From assembly GCF_030269515.1 (NCBI RefSeq), contig NZ_BSTM01000004.1:248001-312000 (forward strand): a stretch of DNA of 64,000 nucleotides, given 5' to 3'. Positions 56,230 through 64,000 of the stretch are shown here, one piece after another. The stretch comes from Actinomadura sp. NBRC 104412 (GTDB lineage: Bacteria > Actinomycetota > Actinomycetes > Streptosporangiales > Streptosporangiaceae). The notes under the pieces were generated by a model. It saw only the letters and a program-made list of their open reading frames with translations, had not been told where the DNA came from and made no database searches. The first letter of the stretch is position 1, and each line of letters starts with the position of its first letter. The position numbers were made by a program, and so were the translations under genes.

Positions 56230-57995
56230 GAGGTCACGGTACGAACGACAGGAAGGCGCAGGGCCGCCGGGGCGGCGTCGGGGACGGCCGGGTTCTTCGG
56301 GGCCACCGGCTGGATCCGCCGGTAGGCGGCGCCCGGTTCCGGACGCGGGTCCTCGCCTCCCTTGTTGGGCCAGAACGCCATCGCCCGCTCGGCCTGCGCG
56401 GTGATGGTGAGGGACGGGTTGACGCCCAGGTTGGCCGACACCGCCGACCCGTCCACGATGTGCAGGCCGGGATGCCCGTACACGCGGTGGTACGGGTCGA
56501 TGACGCCGGTCTCCGGGGAGTCACCGATGACGCAGCCGCCCAGGAAGTGCGCGGTCATCGGGATGTCGAACAGGTCGGCCCACGACCCGCCGGGCAGGCC
56601 GCCGGTCTCCTCGGCGAGCAGCCGCACGGCCTCGTGCCCCTCGGGAATCCAGGTCGGGTTGGGCTCCCCGTGGCCACGGGTGGCGCGCACGTCCCAGCCG
56701 AACAGGCCCTTCTTGGGATTCAAGGTGATGGAGTTGTCGCGGTTCTGCATGACCAGCGCGATCAGGGTGCGCTCGGACCATCCGCGGATGTCCAGCAACT
56801 GGACGATGTCCCGGGGACGGCGCGCCGCCTCGCGGAGGAACTTCAGGAAGCGGTGCCGGTGCCGCTCCCCCGGCCTGTCCCCGTCCACCAGCAGGGTCTG
56901 CAACAGGCCCATCAGGTTGGAGCCCTTGCCGTACCGGACGGGCTCGATGTGGGTGTCGGGCGCCGGATGGAACGACGAGGTGATCGCCACGCCCTGGGAG
57001 AAGTCCAGGCCCGGACGGCCGTTGCGGCGCCCCGCGCCCAGGATCGCCTCGGAGTTGGTGCGGGTCAGGGCGCCGAGCCGGTCCGACAGGTGCGGCAGCA
57101 GCCCGGTCCGCTTCAGCTTGTGCAGCAGTTTCTGCGTCCCGTACGTGCCGGCCGCGAAGACCACCTGTTCGGCGGTGAAGGTCTTGCGGTCGCGCCCGAA
57201 CGAGCCCGTCCGCACGATCTCCACCTCGTACCCGGTGCGTCCGTCCGCGGAGGGTCCCAGGGGCCGTACCGACGTCACCCGGCTCAGCGGCATGATCCTG
57301 GCGCCCGCCCGTTCGGCGAGGTAGAGGTAGTTCTCGGTGAGCATGTTCTTGGCGCCGTGGCGGCAGCCCACCATGCACTCGCCGCACTCGATGCAGCCGC
57401 GCCGCCGCGGCCCGGCCCCGCCGAAGTACGGGTCGCCGCTCTCCACGCCCGGACCCTCGCCGAAATGCACCCCGACCGGGGTGCGGACGAAGGTGCCGCC
57501 CTTGCCCATCCGCTCGGCGACCTTCCTGACGGCCTCGTCGGCAGGGGTCGTCGTGGGGTTCTGGACGACGCCGAGCATCCGCCGCGCCTGGTCGTAGTAC
57601 GGGGCCAGCTCGTCCCGCCAGTCGGTGATGTGCGCCCACTGCCGGTCGCGGAAGAACGGCTCGGGCGGCACGTACAGGGTGTTGGCGTAGTTGAGCGAGC
57701 CGCCGCCGACACCGGCCCCGGCCAGCACCAGCACCCGGCTGGCCCTGGCGCCGCGGATCAGGTGGATGCGCTGGATGCCGGTGAGGCCGAGCGCGGGCGC
57801 CCACAGGTACCGGGAGATCCTCCAGCTCGTCTTCGGGAGGCCGGGATGCCTCGGGGAGGCGTCCGTCCCGGCGGTGTCGTAGCGGCGGCCGGCCTCGATC
57901 ACCCCGACCCGGTAGCCCTTTTCGGTCAGCCGCAGTGCGGAGACGCTGCCGCCGAACCCGGACCCGATGACGAGCACGTCGAAGTCGTGTCCCAT
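56226..57995 (-). CDS. GMC-type FAD-dependent oxidoreductase (cholesterol oxidase-like)
   Basis: A 589-residue flavoenzyme oxidising an alcohol. The FAD motif is VIGSGFGGSVSALRL (10-24), with GAGVGGGSLNYANTLYVP after it. The C-terminal GMC catalytic segment is GHPGLHIVDGSAVSANLGVNPSLTI, preceded by HFLGGCVIG. A cysteine cluster (CIECGECMVGC) precedes HGAKNMLTENYL. ATG at 57995 has AGGGGGG upstream; a GTG one codon earlier is the alternative. It lies 10 bp after the aldehyde dehydrogenase on the same strand. An alcohol-to-aldehyde-to-acid route is a natural reading. Confidence 0.88.
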   Translation of the reverse strand: MGHDFDVLVIGSGFGGSVSALRLTEKGYRVGVIEAGRRYDTAGTDASPRHPGLPKTSWRISRYLWAPALGLTGIQRIHLIRGARASRVLVLAGAGVGGGSLNYANTLYVPPEPFFRDRQWAHITDWRDELAPYYDQARRMLGVVQNPTTTPADEAVRKVAERMGKGGTFVRTPVGVHFGEGPGVESGDPYFGGAGPRRRGCIECGECMVGCRHGAKNMLTENYLYLAERAGARIMPLSRVTSVRPLGPSADGRTGYEVEIVRTGSFGRDRKTFTAEQVVFAAGTYGTQKLLHKLKRTGLLPHLSDRLGALTRTNSEAILGAGRRNGRPGLDFSQGVAITSSFHPAPDTHIEPVRYGKGSNLMGLLQTLLVDGDRPGERHRHRFLKFLREAARRPRDIVQLLDIRGWSERTLIALVMQNRDNSITLNPKKGLFGWDVRATRGHGEPNPTWIPEGHEAVRLLAEETGGLPGGSWADLFDIPMTAHFLGGCVIGDSPETGVIDPYHRVYGHPGLHIVDGSAVSANLGVNPSLTITAQAERAMAFWPNKGGEDPRPEPGAAYRRIQPVAPKNPAVPDAAPAALRLPVVRTVTS

Positions 57996-58005
57996 CACGG
58001 CCCCC

Positions 58006-59583
58006 CTACTTGATCCGCAGCCGCTTCATGGCCTTGATGCCGGAGGTCATGAGGTCGGCGAACGCCTCGTACGACAGCGACCCCGGCGGTTCCAGGTCGG
58101 CCAGGTGCTGGCTGGCGATCGTCTGCGGCTCGGTGAACTTCAGCAGCCCCTCCGCGCCGTGCCGCCGCCCGACGCCGGACTGCTTCATGCCCCCCATGGG
58201 CGCGTCGTAGGAGGCGTACGCGGCGCCGAACCCGTCGTTGACGTTGACCGTCCCGGCCTGGACGCGGGCGGCGACCCTGCGGCCGCGCGCGGTGTCCCTC
58301 GTCCAGACCGAGGCGTTGAGGCCGTAGTCGCTGTCGTTGGCGCGCTCGATGGCCTCCTCCTCGTCCGCCACCTTGTAGACGGCCACGACGGGGCCGAAGG
58401 TCTCGTTCGCGCACAGGTCCATGGCGCCGGTGACGCCCGTGAGGATGGTCGGCTCGTAGAACAGCGGGCCGAGGTCGGGACGGGCCTTGCCGCCCGCGAG
58501 CACCGTGGCGCCCTCCCTGACGGCCTGGTCGACGTGCCGGGTGACCGCCTCGAGCTGGCGCGGGTAGGTCAGCGAGCCCATCTCCACGGAGAAGTCCAGC
58601 TCGGACCCGAGCCGCATGGCGCGGGTCAGCTCGGCGAAGCGCGGCACGAACCGGTCGTAGACGGCCTCGTGCACGTACATCCGCTCGACGGAGATGCACA
58701 GCTGGCCCGCGTTGGTGAAGCAGGCGCGCAGCGCGCCGCGGGCGGTGCGCTCGACATCGGCGTCGTCCAGGACGATCATCGGGTTCTTGCCGCCCAGCTC
58801 CAGCGAGTAGCCGACGAGGCGCGGCGCCAGCTTCTCCGCTATGGCCTTGCCGCCCCGCGTGGACCCGGTGAACGAGACGTAGTCCGCCTCCTCGATCAGC
58901 GGGTCGCCGATCTCGGCCGGCTCGCCCACCACGATCTGCCACAGGTCGCGCGGCAGCCCGAGCGAGATCAGCAGGTCCAGCACCCAGAGGCTGGACAGGC
59001 AGGTCTGGGTGTCCGGCTTGTGGATCACCGCGTTGCCGGCCATCAGCGCGGGCGCGATGTCGGAGGCGCCCAGCGCGAACGGGTAGTTCCACGGCGCGAT
59101 CAGGGCGACGACGCCCTTGGGGTGCCGCAGTTCCTGGACGCGGGTGAGGCCGGGCAGCATGCCCCGGCGGCGCTTCGGGCGCAGCAGCGAGCGGGCGTTG
59201 CGCGCGTAGTACAGCGAGCACAGCGCCACATCGAGGAACTCCTCCAGCGCGTGCCGCCGGGCCTTGCCGGTTTCGAGCTGGATGACGTCCAGGATCTCGT
59301 CGCGCCGGGCGACCAGCGCCTCCGGCAGCCGCAGGAACGGTTTGACCCGCTCGCCCACCGGCAGCCGCGCCCAGGCGCGCTGCGCCCGCCGCGCGCGCTC
59401 GTAGGCCAGGCGCACGTCGTCGGCCGTGGACAGCGGGATCATGGCGAGCGTCTCGCCGGTGAACGGCGCCGGGATGGCGGCCGGGTGACCGCCGCCCGCG
59501 ACGATCCGGGACGTCAGCCGGTCGATCAGGGGCTCGGGAAGCCGGTGCGTCGCACCTTCCGCGGGAACGGTGGGGGATGCCAT
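58006..59583 (-). CDS. succinate-semialdehyde dehydrogenase-like aldehyde dehydrogenase
   Basis: A 525-residue NAD(P)-dependent aldehyde dehydrogenase. It has IAPWNYPFALGASDIAPAL, the nucleotide loop VSFTGSTRGGKAIAE, the catalytic Glu in LELGGKNPMIVL and the catalytic Cys in CFTNAGQLCISVERMYV. This segment is typical of actinobacterial SSADH-like enzymes with a long C-terminus. ATG at 59583. First gene of the ALDH-GMC operon and divergent from the TetR gene, which probably controls it. Confidence 0.9.
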   Translation of the reverse strand: MASPTVPAEGATHRLPEPLIDRLTSRIVAGGGHPAAIPAPFTGETLAMIPLSTADDVRLAYERARRAQRAWARLPVGERVKPFLRLPEALVARRDEILDVIQLETGKARRHALEEFLDVALCSLYYARNARSLLRPKRRRGMLPGLTRVQELRHPKGVVALIAPWNYPFALGASDIAPALMAGNAVIHKPDTQTCLSSLWVLDLLISLGLPRDLWQIVVGEPAEIGDPLIEEADYVSFTGSTRGGKAIAEKLAPRLVGYSLELGGKNPMIVLDDADVERTARGALRACFTNAGQLCISVERMYVHEAVYDRFVPRFAELTRAMRLGSELDFSVEMGSLTYPRQLEAVTRHVDQAVREGATVLAGGKARPDLGPLFYEPTILTGVTGAMDLCANETFGPVVAVYKVADEEEAIERANDSDYGLNASVWTRDTARGRRVAARVQAGTVNVNDGFGAAYASYDAPMGGMKQSGVGRRHGAEGLLKFTEPQTIASQHLADLEPPGSLSYEAFADLMTSGIKAMKRLRIK

Positions 59584-59784
59584 GCCAGCACCCTACTACT
59601 GGTAAGTAATCAGGCGCTTCCGGTGATGGCGGTCACACCCGATTTCACCAAGTCGCCACCCTGGCCCGCCCGGCCGGTGTATCCCGGAAAGGAACGACTC
59701 CGGCGCTGGACGCCGTCCGGGCCGGGCGCTTGCTGCCGCGCGCCCGCCCCGGGCGCGTCGTCGTGGCGCGAGAAAGGTGGCTTC

Positions 59785-60585
59785 ATGATCGACGCCCGGA
59801 AGAGGGGCGCGTACCCGGAACACGGCGGCAGCGGGAACCAGGGCGGCGGCGCTCCCCGTGACGGCGCCGCGCCCGGACGGCCCAAGGGCAGGGGCGGGGC
59901 GCGCAGGGAGCGCCGCGAGAACACCAGGGCGGCCTTGTTCACCGCGGCCCAGCGGCTGTGGGCGGAACGCGGCATCCACGGCGCCTCGCTGGACGACATC
60001 GCGGCGGACGCGGGGCTGACCAAGGGGGCGGTCTACTCCAACTTCACCGGCAAGACCGACCTGCTGCTGGCCCTGCTCGAACGCTGGACGGACACCGGGA
60101 TCGGCGCCGAGGGCGGTGCCGAGCTGCTCGCCGCGATCCCCGCCGGCGAGACCGGCCCCGCGGGCGAGACCGGCGGCTCGGGCGAGGCCAGCGGCTCGGG
60201 CGAGGCCGGCGGCTCGGGCGGGATGGAGCCCGGCGGCGGCCACGAGTCGCAGGCGGAACGGTTCGAGCGCGCCGGACGGGCGTACGCCTGCCGGATCGCC
60301 GACGAGAACGCGCGGCTGACGTTCCTGCTGCTGGTGGAGTTCTGGCTGTACGGCATGCGCGACCACGCGGCGGGCAGGCGGATCGCCGAGTGGTACGCCG
60401 AACGCCGCGCCAACCTCGCCGAGTGCCTGAACGAGGTGGACGACATCCCCGCGCGGGACCGCGCCGCCCTGGCGGGAGCGCTCGACTTCGGCCTGGCCAT
60501 GCAGCACCTGCTGGACCCGGAACGGGTGCCGGCCGAGCTGTACGGCCAGGGGATGCGCCTCCTCCTCGGCAAGGCCCTCGCCTAG
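59785..60585 (+). CDS. TetR-family regulator with a Gly/Glu repeat insert
   Basis: A 266-residue repressor. The HTH region is TRAALFTAAQRLWAERGIHG, SLDDIAADAGLTKGAVYSNF (about 50-95). Between the DNA-binding domain and the ligand domain lies a low-complexity insert (about 118-150) of GET/GEA and GSG units encoded by imperfect tandem repeats. The ligand domain (LTFLLLVEFWLYGMRDHAAG) follows. ATG at 59785 has AAAGGTGG upstream and a basic, disordered 45-residue lead. Likely regulator of the divergent ALDH-GMC operon. It ends 7 bp from glpD (convergent). Confidence 0.88.
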   Translation: MIDARKRGAYPEHGGSGNQGGGAPRDGAAPGRPKGRGGARRERRENTRAALFTAAQRLWAERGIHGASLDDIAADAGLTKGAVYSNFTGKTDLLLALLERWTDTGIGAEGGAELLAAIPAGETGPAGETGGSGEASGSGEAGGSGGMEPGGGHESQAERFERAGRAYACRIADENARLTFLLLVEFWLYGMRDHAAGRRIAEWYAERRANLAECLNEVDDIPARDRAALAGALDFGLAMQHLLDPERVPAELYGQGMRLLLGKALA

Positions 60586-60592
60586 AAGGGCC

Positions 60593-62329
60593 TCACGGCA
60601 TGGTCGTCGGGACGATGTCGGGCGCGCCGCGGCGGCGGGCGTCGGCCTCCTGGTCGCCTTCCTGGTTCTGCGAGGCGCGCTCGGCCTCGACCCGCTTGCC
60701 GTAGTACTCGATCTCCTGGTCGCGCTGCTTCTTGGACCAGCCGAGCACCGGCGCCATCAGGTCGGCCGCCTCCTGCGCCACCCCGACACCGCGGTCCCAG
60801 GTCTCGAACGAGATCCGGGTACGGCGGGCCAGCGCGTCGTTGAGATGCCTGGCGCCCTCGTGCGTGGCCGCGTACACGATCTCCGCGCGCAGGTAGTCGT
60901 CGGCGCCGGTCAGCGGCTTGCCCAGGTCGGGCTGCTCGCGGATCAGCTCCAGCAGGTCGTTCGCCAGCGTCCCGTACCGGCCCAGCAGGTGCTCCACCCG
61001 CGCCACGTGCAGCCCCGACGCGGCCGCCAGCCGGTGCCTGGCGTTCCACATCGCCTGGAACCCCTCGCCCCCCATCAGCGCGATGGTGTGCGTGCACGAC
61101 TCGGGGACCTTGTCGTCCAGGCCGTGCGCGACCGCGTCGATGGCGTCCTTGGCCATCACCCGGTAGGTCGTGAACTTGCCGCCCGCGATCAGCACCAGGC
61201 CGGGGACGGGATGCGCCACGACGTGCTCGCGCGAGAGCTGCGAGGTCTCCTCGGTCTCCCCGACCAGCAGCGGCCGCAGCCCCGCGTACACGCCCTCGAC
61301 GTCGTCGTGCGTCAGCGGCGTGGTCAGCACCGCGTTCACGTGGTCCAGGACGTAGTCGATGTCGGCGCGGGACGCCGCCGGATGCGCCTTGTCCAGGTCC
61401 CAGGCGGTGTCGGTGGTGCCGATGATCCAGTGCCGTCCCCAGGGAATCACGAACAGCACCGACTTCTCGGTGCGCAGGATGATGCCGGTCGAGGAGTGGA
61501 TGCGGTCCTTGGGCACGACCAGGTGGACGCCCTTGGACGCCCGGACGTGGATCTGCCCGCGCCCGCCCACCAGCTCCTGGATGTCGTCGGTCCACACGCC
61601 GGTGGCGTTCACGACCTGCTTGGCGCGCACCTCCATCTCGCTGCCGCCCTCCAGGTCGCGGATCTTCACGCCGGTGACCCGTTCCCCCTCGCGCAGGAAC
61701 CCGACCGCCTGCGTCCTGGACACGATGCGCGCCCCGAACTCCGCGGCCGTGCGCAGCACCGTCATCACGTACCGGGCGTCGTCGACCTGCGCGTCCCAGT
61801 ACTGGATGGCCCCCACGAAGGCGTCCTTGCGCAGCGAGGGCGCCAGCTTCAGCGCGCCCCGGCGGGTCAGGTGCCGGTGGGACGGCACGCCCCGCGAGGT
61901 GCCGATGCTGAGCGAGAGCGCGTCGTACAGGGCGACCCCGGCGCCGAAATAGAACCGCTGCCACACCCGGTGGGTGGTGGGCAGCAGGAACGACACCGGC
62001 TTGACCAGGTGGGGCGCCAGCCGCAGCAGGACCGCCCGCTCGGTCAGCGCCTCCCGCACCAGGTCGAAGTTGTACTGCTCCAGATAGCGCAGCCCGCCAT
62101 GGATGAGCTTGGAGGAACGCGAGGACGTCCCCGAGCCGAAGTCGCGCGCCTCCACCACGGCGACCGAGAGACCACGGGTGGCGGCGTCCAGCGCGGCGCC
62201 GGCACCGACGATGCCCGCCCCGACCACGACGACGTCGAACTCCTCACGGGCCATCTCCTCGAACGCGCTCGCCCGCTCCGCCGGTCCCAGGCGTGAGCTG
62301 CCCAAGCCGGTCACCGGTGATCTCGTCAT
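60593..62329 (-). CDS. glpD: glycerol-3-phosphate dehydrogenase (FAD, respiratory)
   Basis: Oxidises glycerol-3-phosphate to dihydroxyacetone phosphate and feeds the quinone pool. The 578-residue protein carries the FAD motif VVVGAGIVGAGAALDAATRG (about 34-53), then SSRSSKLIHGGLRYLEQ and the C-terminal FAD contact VLIAGGKFTTYRVMAKDA. ATG at 62329. Its product joins that of the dihydroxyacetone kinase encoded 30 kb away. A GGGTA-AC-TACCC palindrome lies upstream. Confidence 0.95.
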   Translation of the reverse strand: MTRSPVTGLGSSRLGPAERASAFEEMAREEFDVVVVGAGIVGAGAALDAATRGLSVAVVEARDFGSGTSSRSSKLIHGGLRYLEQYNFDLVREALTERAVLLRLAPHLVKPVSFLLPTTHRVWQRFYFGAGVALYDALSLSIGTSRGVPSHRHLTRRGALKLAPSLRKDAFVGAIQYWDAQVDDARYVMTVLRTAAEFGARIVSRTQAVGFLREGERVTGVKIRDLEGGSEMEVRAKQVVNATGVWTDDIQELVGGRGQIHVRASKGVHLVVPKDRIHSSTGIILRTEKSVLFVIPWGRHWIIGTTDTAWDLDKAHPAASRADIDYVLDHVNAVLTTPLTHDDVEGVYAGLRPLLVGETEETSQLSREHVVAHPVPGLVLIAGGKFTTYRVMAKDAIDAVAHGLDDKVPESCTHTIALMGGEGFQAMWNARHRLAAASGLHVARVEHLLGRYGTLANDLLELIREQPDLGKPLTGADDYLRAEIVYAATHEGARHLNDALARRTRISFETWDRGVGVAQEAADLMAPVLGWSKKQRDQEIEYYGKRVEAERASQNQEGDQEADARRRGAPDIVPTTMP

Positions 62330-62362
62330 CGCGATTCCCCCTGTGCGGTGTGCGTGTCCGAA

Positions 62363-62374
62363 GGGTAACTACCC
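62363..62374. promoter_or_regulatory. palindrome upstream of glpD
   Basis: GGGTAACTACCC (62363-62374) is a 5-2-5 inverted repeat 34 bp before the glpD start. It could be an operator; no regulator gene is adjacent. Confidence 0.35.
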
Positions 62375-62621
62375 AACAGTAGGGACGCCCCCACACCTGG
62401 ATCGTCCGATTTCACCCCGGGATGACGTCCGGAAGGGGGTGAGACGCCCCACATCCGGCCCAGTTCCCGCCTGACCTGCGCCCACACTCCACCAGGGAGC
62501 GGACGCGGCGTGCCCCGTAAAGGGCGTCCGTGCGCGACGGGGCGAACCGTTCACCGAGTCGCCGCTACCTACCTGACGACACCGGGAGTTCCCGGGAGGT
62601 GTACCAGTTGGAGGACACACG

Positions 62622-63236
62622 GTGGAGCCCATCCGACACGACGCCGGACCTCGCCTCGTGACGCTCGGACCCTCCCAGGCGGAGCCGTCCGAGCGGGACG
62701 ACCGGGAACTCGTCCCGGCGATCGCACGCGGGGACCGCGCCGCACTGGTGGCCCTGTACGAGCGGCACGCGGGGACGGTTCTGTCCCACCTCGTGCTGCT
62801 CACCGGCGACCACGGGTTCAGCGAGGAGATCCTGCAGGACACGATGCTGGCCGTCTGGCGCGGCGCCGGACGGTTCCGGGGCGAGTCGTCGGTGCGGTCG
62901 TGGATCATCGCGATCGCCCGCCGACAGTGCCGGGACCGGCAGCGTCGGCGCAGTCCCGGTCTCGTCGCCCAGGAGGCGCTGACCGACCGCCCGGCCACCG
63001 AGCCGGGACCGGAGGAGCGGGCCCTGGACCGGGTGTCGGCCCAGGCGGTGATGGACCGGATCAAAGACCTCGCGCCGCACCACCGCGAGGTCCTCGGCCT
63101 GGTCTTCGGGACCGGCCTGTCGCTCGCCGAAACCGCGGAGGTTCTCGAGATACCCGTCGGGACGGTCAAGAGCAGGCTGTCCGCGGCGCGGGCCGCACTC
63201 ATCCGCTCAATACCCGAAAGGGGACGCACGTCATGA
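62622..63236 (+). CDS. ECF-family RNA polymerase sigma factor
   Basis: A 204-residue alternative sigma factor. Region 2 runs about 35-105 (ALVALYERHAGTVLSHLV, EEILQDTMLAVWRGAGRFRG, SVRSWIIAIARRQCRDRQRR). Region 4 runs about 140-195 (DLAPHHREVLGLVFGTGLSLAETAEVL, IPVGTVKSRLSAARAAL). GTG at 62622 is set by GGAGGA six bases upstream. Its stop overlaps the anti-sigma start (ATGA), the usual coupling of such pairs. Confidence 0.93.
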   Translation: MEPIRHDAGPRLVTLGPSQAEPSERDDRELVPAIARGDRAALVALYERHAGTVLSHLVLLTGDHGFSEEILQDTMLAVWRGAGRFRGESSVRSWIIAIARRQCRDRQRRRSPGLVAQEALTDRPATEPGPEERALDRVSAQAVMDRIKDLAPHHREVLGLVFGTGLSLAETAEVLEIPVGTVKSRLSAARAALIRSIPERGRTS

Positions 63237-64000
63237 CCAACGCCTCGGCTCACCTGAGCCTCGAAGAGCTCGTCGCCGCGAGCCGTCCGGACGTGACGGA
63301 GCTCACCAACCCGCACCTTCAACAGTGCCCGGACTGCCGGACCGAGGTGGAGCGGTGGCGCGCGACGGCGCAGGCCGTCCGGCAGGCCGTCCCGATCACC
63401 GCGCCGCCGCCGCACATCCTGTGGGGCGTGCTCGACGAGATCGACCGGCCACGGCGCGGCGCGACCGCCCGGCGCGGCCGGCGCGGGGTGCCGCTGCTGG
63501 CCGCGGCGGCCTCCGCGGGCCTGATCGCCGCCGCCGGGTACGGGCTGTGGCAGCAGGGCCCCGCCGACGACCCGGCCCGGACCCCCGGTACCTTCGACGC
63601 CCAGCAGGTGGCCGCGATGGGCCTGCTGCCCACCGAGTGCCAGAGCCTGAAGGTGGCCGCGGGGACGCTGCGGTCCAAGGACGGCTCGGCCCTGGTGGTG
63701 GAGACGTCGCAGGGCAAGCAGATCAAGGTCGACGCGTCCGCGGCGTCCACGATGACCCGCCAGGTCGTCGGCGGCCTGGCCGACCTGTCCGACGGCACAC
63801 GCGTCATGGTGCGCGGAGACGGCGACGAGTCCGGCGAGACCATCACCGCCGAGAGCGTGCTCGTCACCCCCGCGCAGATGAAGCTGCCCGAGCCGCCCAA
63901 GGGCATGGGACCGGGCATCGCCTCGATGATGGCCTCGCGCGGCACGGCCATGGGCACCGTCAGCGACGTCGGCTCCGACGGCTTCACCGTGACGGGGCCG
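63233..64000 (+). CDS. zinc-finger anti-sigma factor (partial at right edge)
   Basis: The membrane partner that holds the sigma factor inactive. The cytoplasmic zinc anti-sigma motif is H28-x3-C32-x2-C35 (HLQQCPDC). A single membrane helix follows (VPLLAAAASAGLIAAAGYGLW, about 84-104). The outer part contains repeated beta units resembling DUF5666 (AAGTLRSKDGSALVVETSQG and, at the edge, GTAMGTVSDVGSDGFTVTG). The frame is still open at 64000, so the C-terminus is not seen. The signal sensed by the outer domain is unknown. Confidence 0.88.
   Translation, partial: MTNASAHLSLEELVAASRPDVTELTNPHLQQCPDCRTEVERWRATAQAVRQAVPITAPPPHILWGVLDEIDRPRRGATARRGRRGVPLLAAAASAGLIAAAGYGLWQQGPADDPARTPGTFDAQQVAAMGLLPTECQSLKVAAGTLRSKDGSALVVETSQGKQIKVDASAASTMTRQVVGGLADLSDGTRVMVRGDGDESGETITAESVLVTPAQMKLPEPPKGMGPGIASMMASRGTAMGTVSDVGSDGFTVTGP

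Noticed and set aside
59593..59640. TetR operator between the ALDH and TetR genes
   Set aside because: Only short TACT/AGTA arms with an unpaired centre were found, and no convincing palindrome.

Overview
The window is very GC-rich (about 70-75%), with many GTG starts, dense co-directional genes and 4-bp ATGA/GTGA overlaps. Together with the gene content this suggests a filamentous actinobacterium. The order sucCD, purN/purH, folD, DUF3017 and mdh resembles a conserved actinomycete block. The overall style points to the Actinomadura/Thermomonosporaceae group; that placement is inference from content, not from a marker gene. No tRNA, rRNA or CRISPR array was found.

Layout. 1-3.3 kb: a CorC/CNNM-type CBS protein that runs off the left edge and lacks its membrane domain, then galE-galK. 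3.3-7.8 kb: an HSP90-family chaperone translationally coupled to a large TPR protein. 8-21.4 kb: central metabolism (mdh, icd, folD, purH, purN, sucC, sucD) with small membrane proteins, an ornithine cyclodeaminase-like enzyme and an FHA regulator. 21.7-28.6 kb: a secreted GH15-like protein, a SpoU-type RNA methylase, an unrecognised conserved protein, a Tm-1-like/UPF0261 protein and PcrA helicase. 28.7-32.2 kb: PTS-type dihydroxyacetone kinase (dhaKLM), an LmbE deacetylase and an SRPBCC protein. 32.2-35.7 kb: a NarL-type two-component system whose kinase carries a PspC domain, divergent from a second PspC protein.

35.8-41.2 kb is the accessory and scarred part. It holds a cupin, a Tat-exported PhoD phosphatase, three abutting gene fragments (TetR, RsbW-like ATPase, DUF932), a class F-type sortase with its likely substrate, a fused transposase/ABC-permease remnant and a frameshifted GntR gene. 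41.2-44.7 kb is a PadR-controlled, apparently leaderless ABC exporter operon. 45-46.3 kb is a cell-wall lysin cassette without signal peptides. 46.3-51.3 kb is a form II CO-dehydrogenase-like molybdenum hydroxylase operon (coxS-coxL-coxM) plus a membrane-anchored CoxG-like protein, preceded by three direct repeats spaced exactly 21 bp.

51.4-62.3 kb: a SAM methyltransferase, a CDP-alcohol phosphatidyltransferase, guaA, a secreted M43 metalloprotease, an aldehyde dehydrogenase/GMC oxidoreductase pair with a divergent TetR regulator, and glpD. 62.6-64 kb: an ECF sigma factor with its zinc-finger anti-sigma factor, cut by the right edge. glpD and dhaKLM both feed glycerol or dihydroxyacetone into glycolysis; sucCD, icd and mdh supply the TCA cycle; purN, purH, folD and guaA supply purines and one-carbon units.
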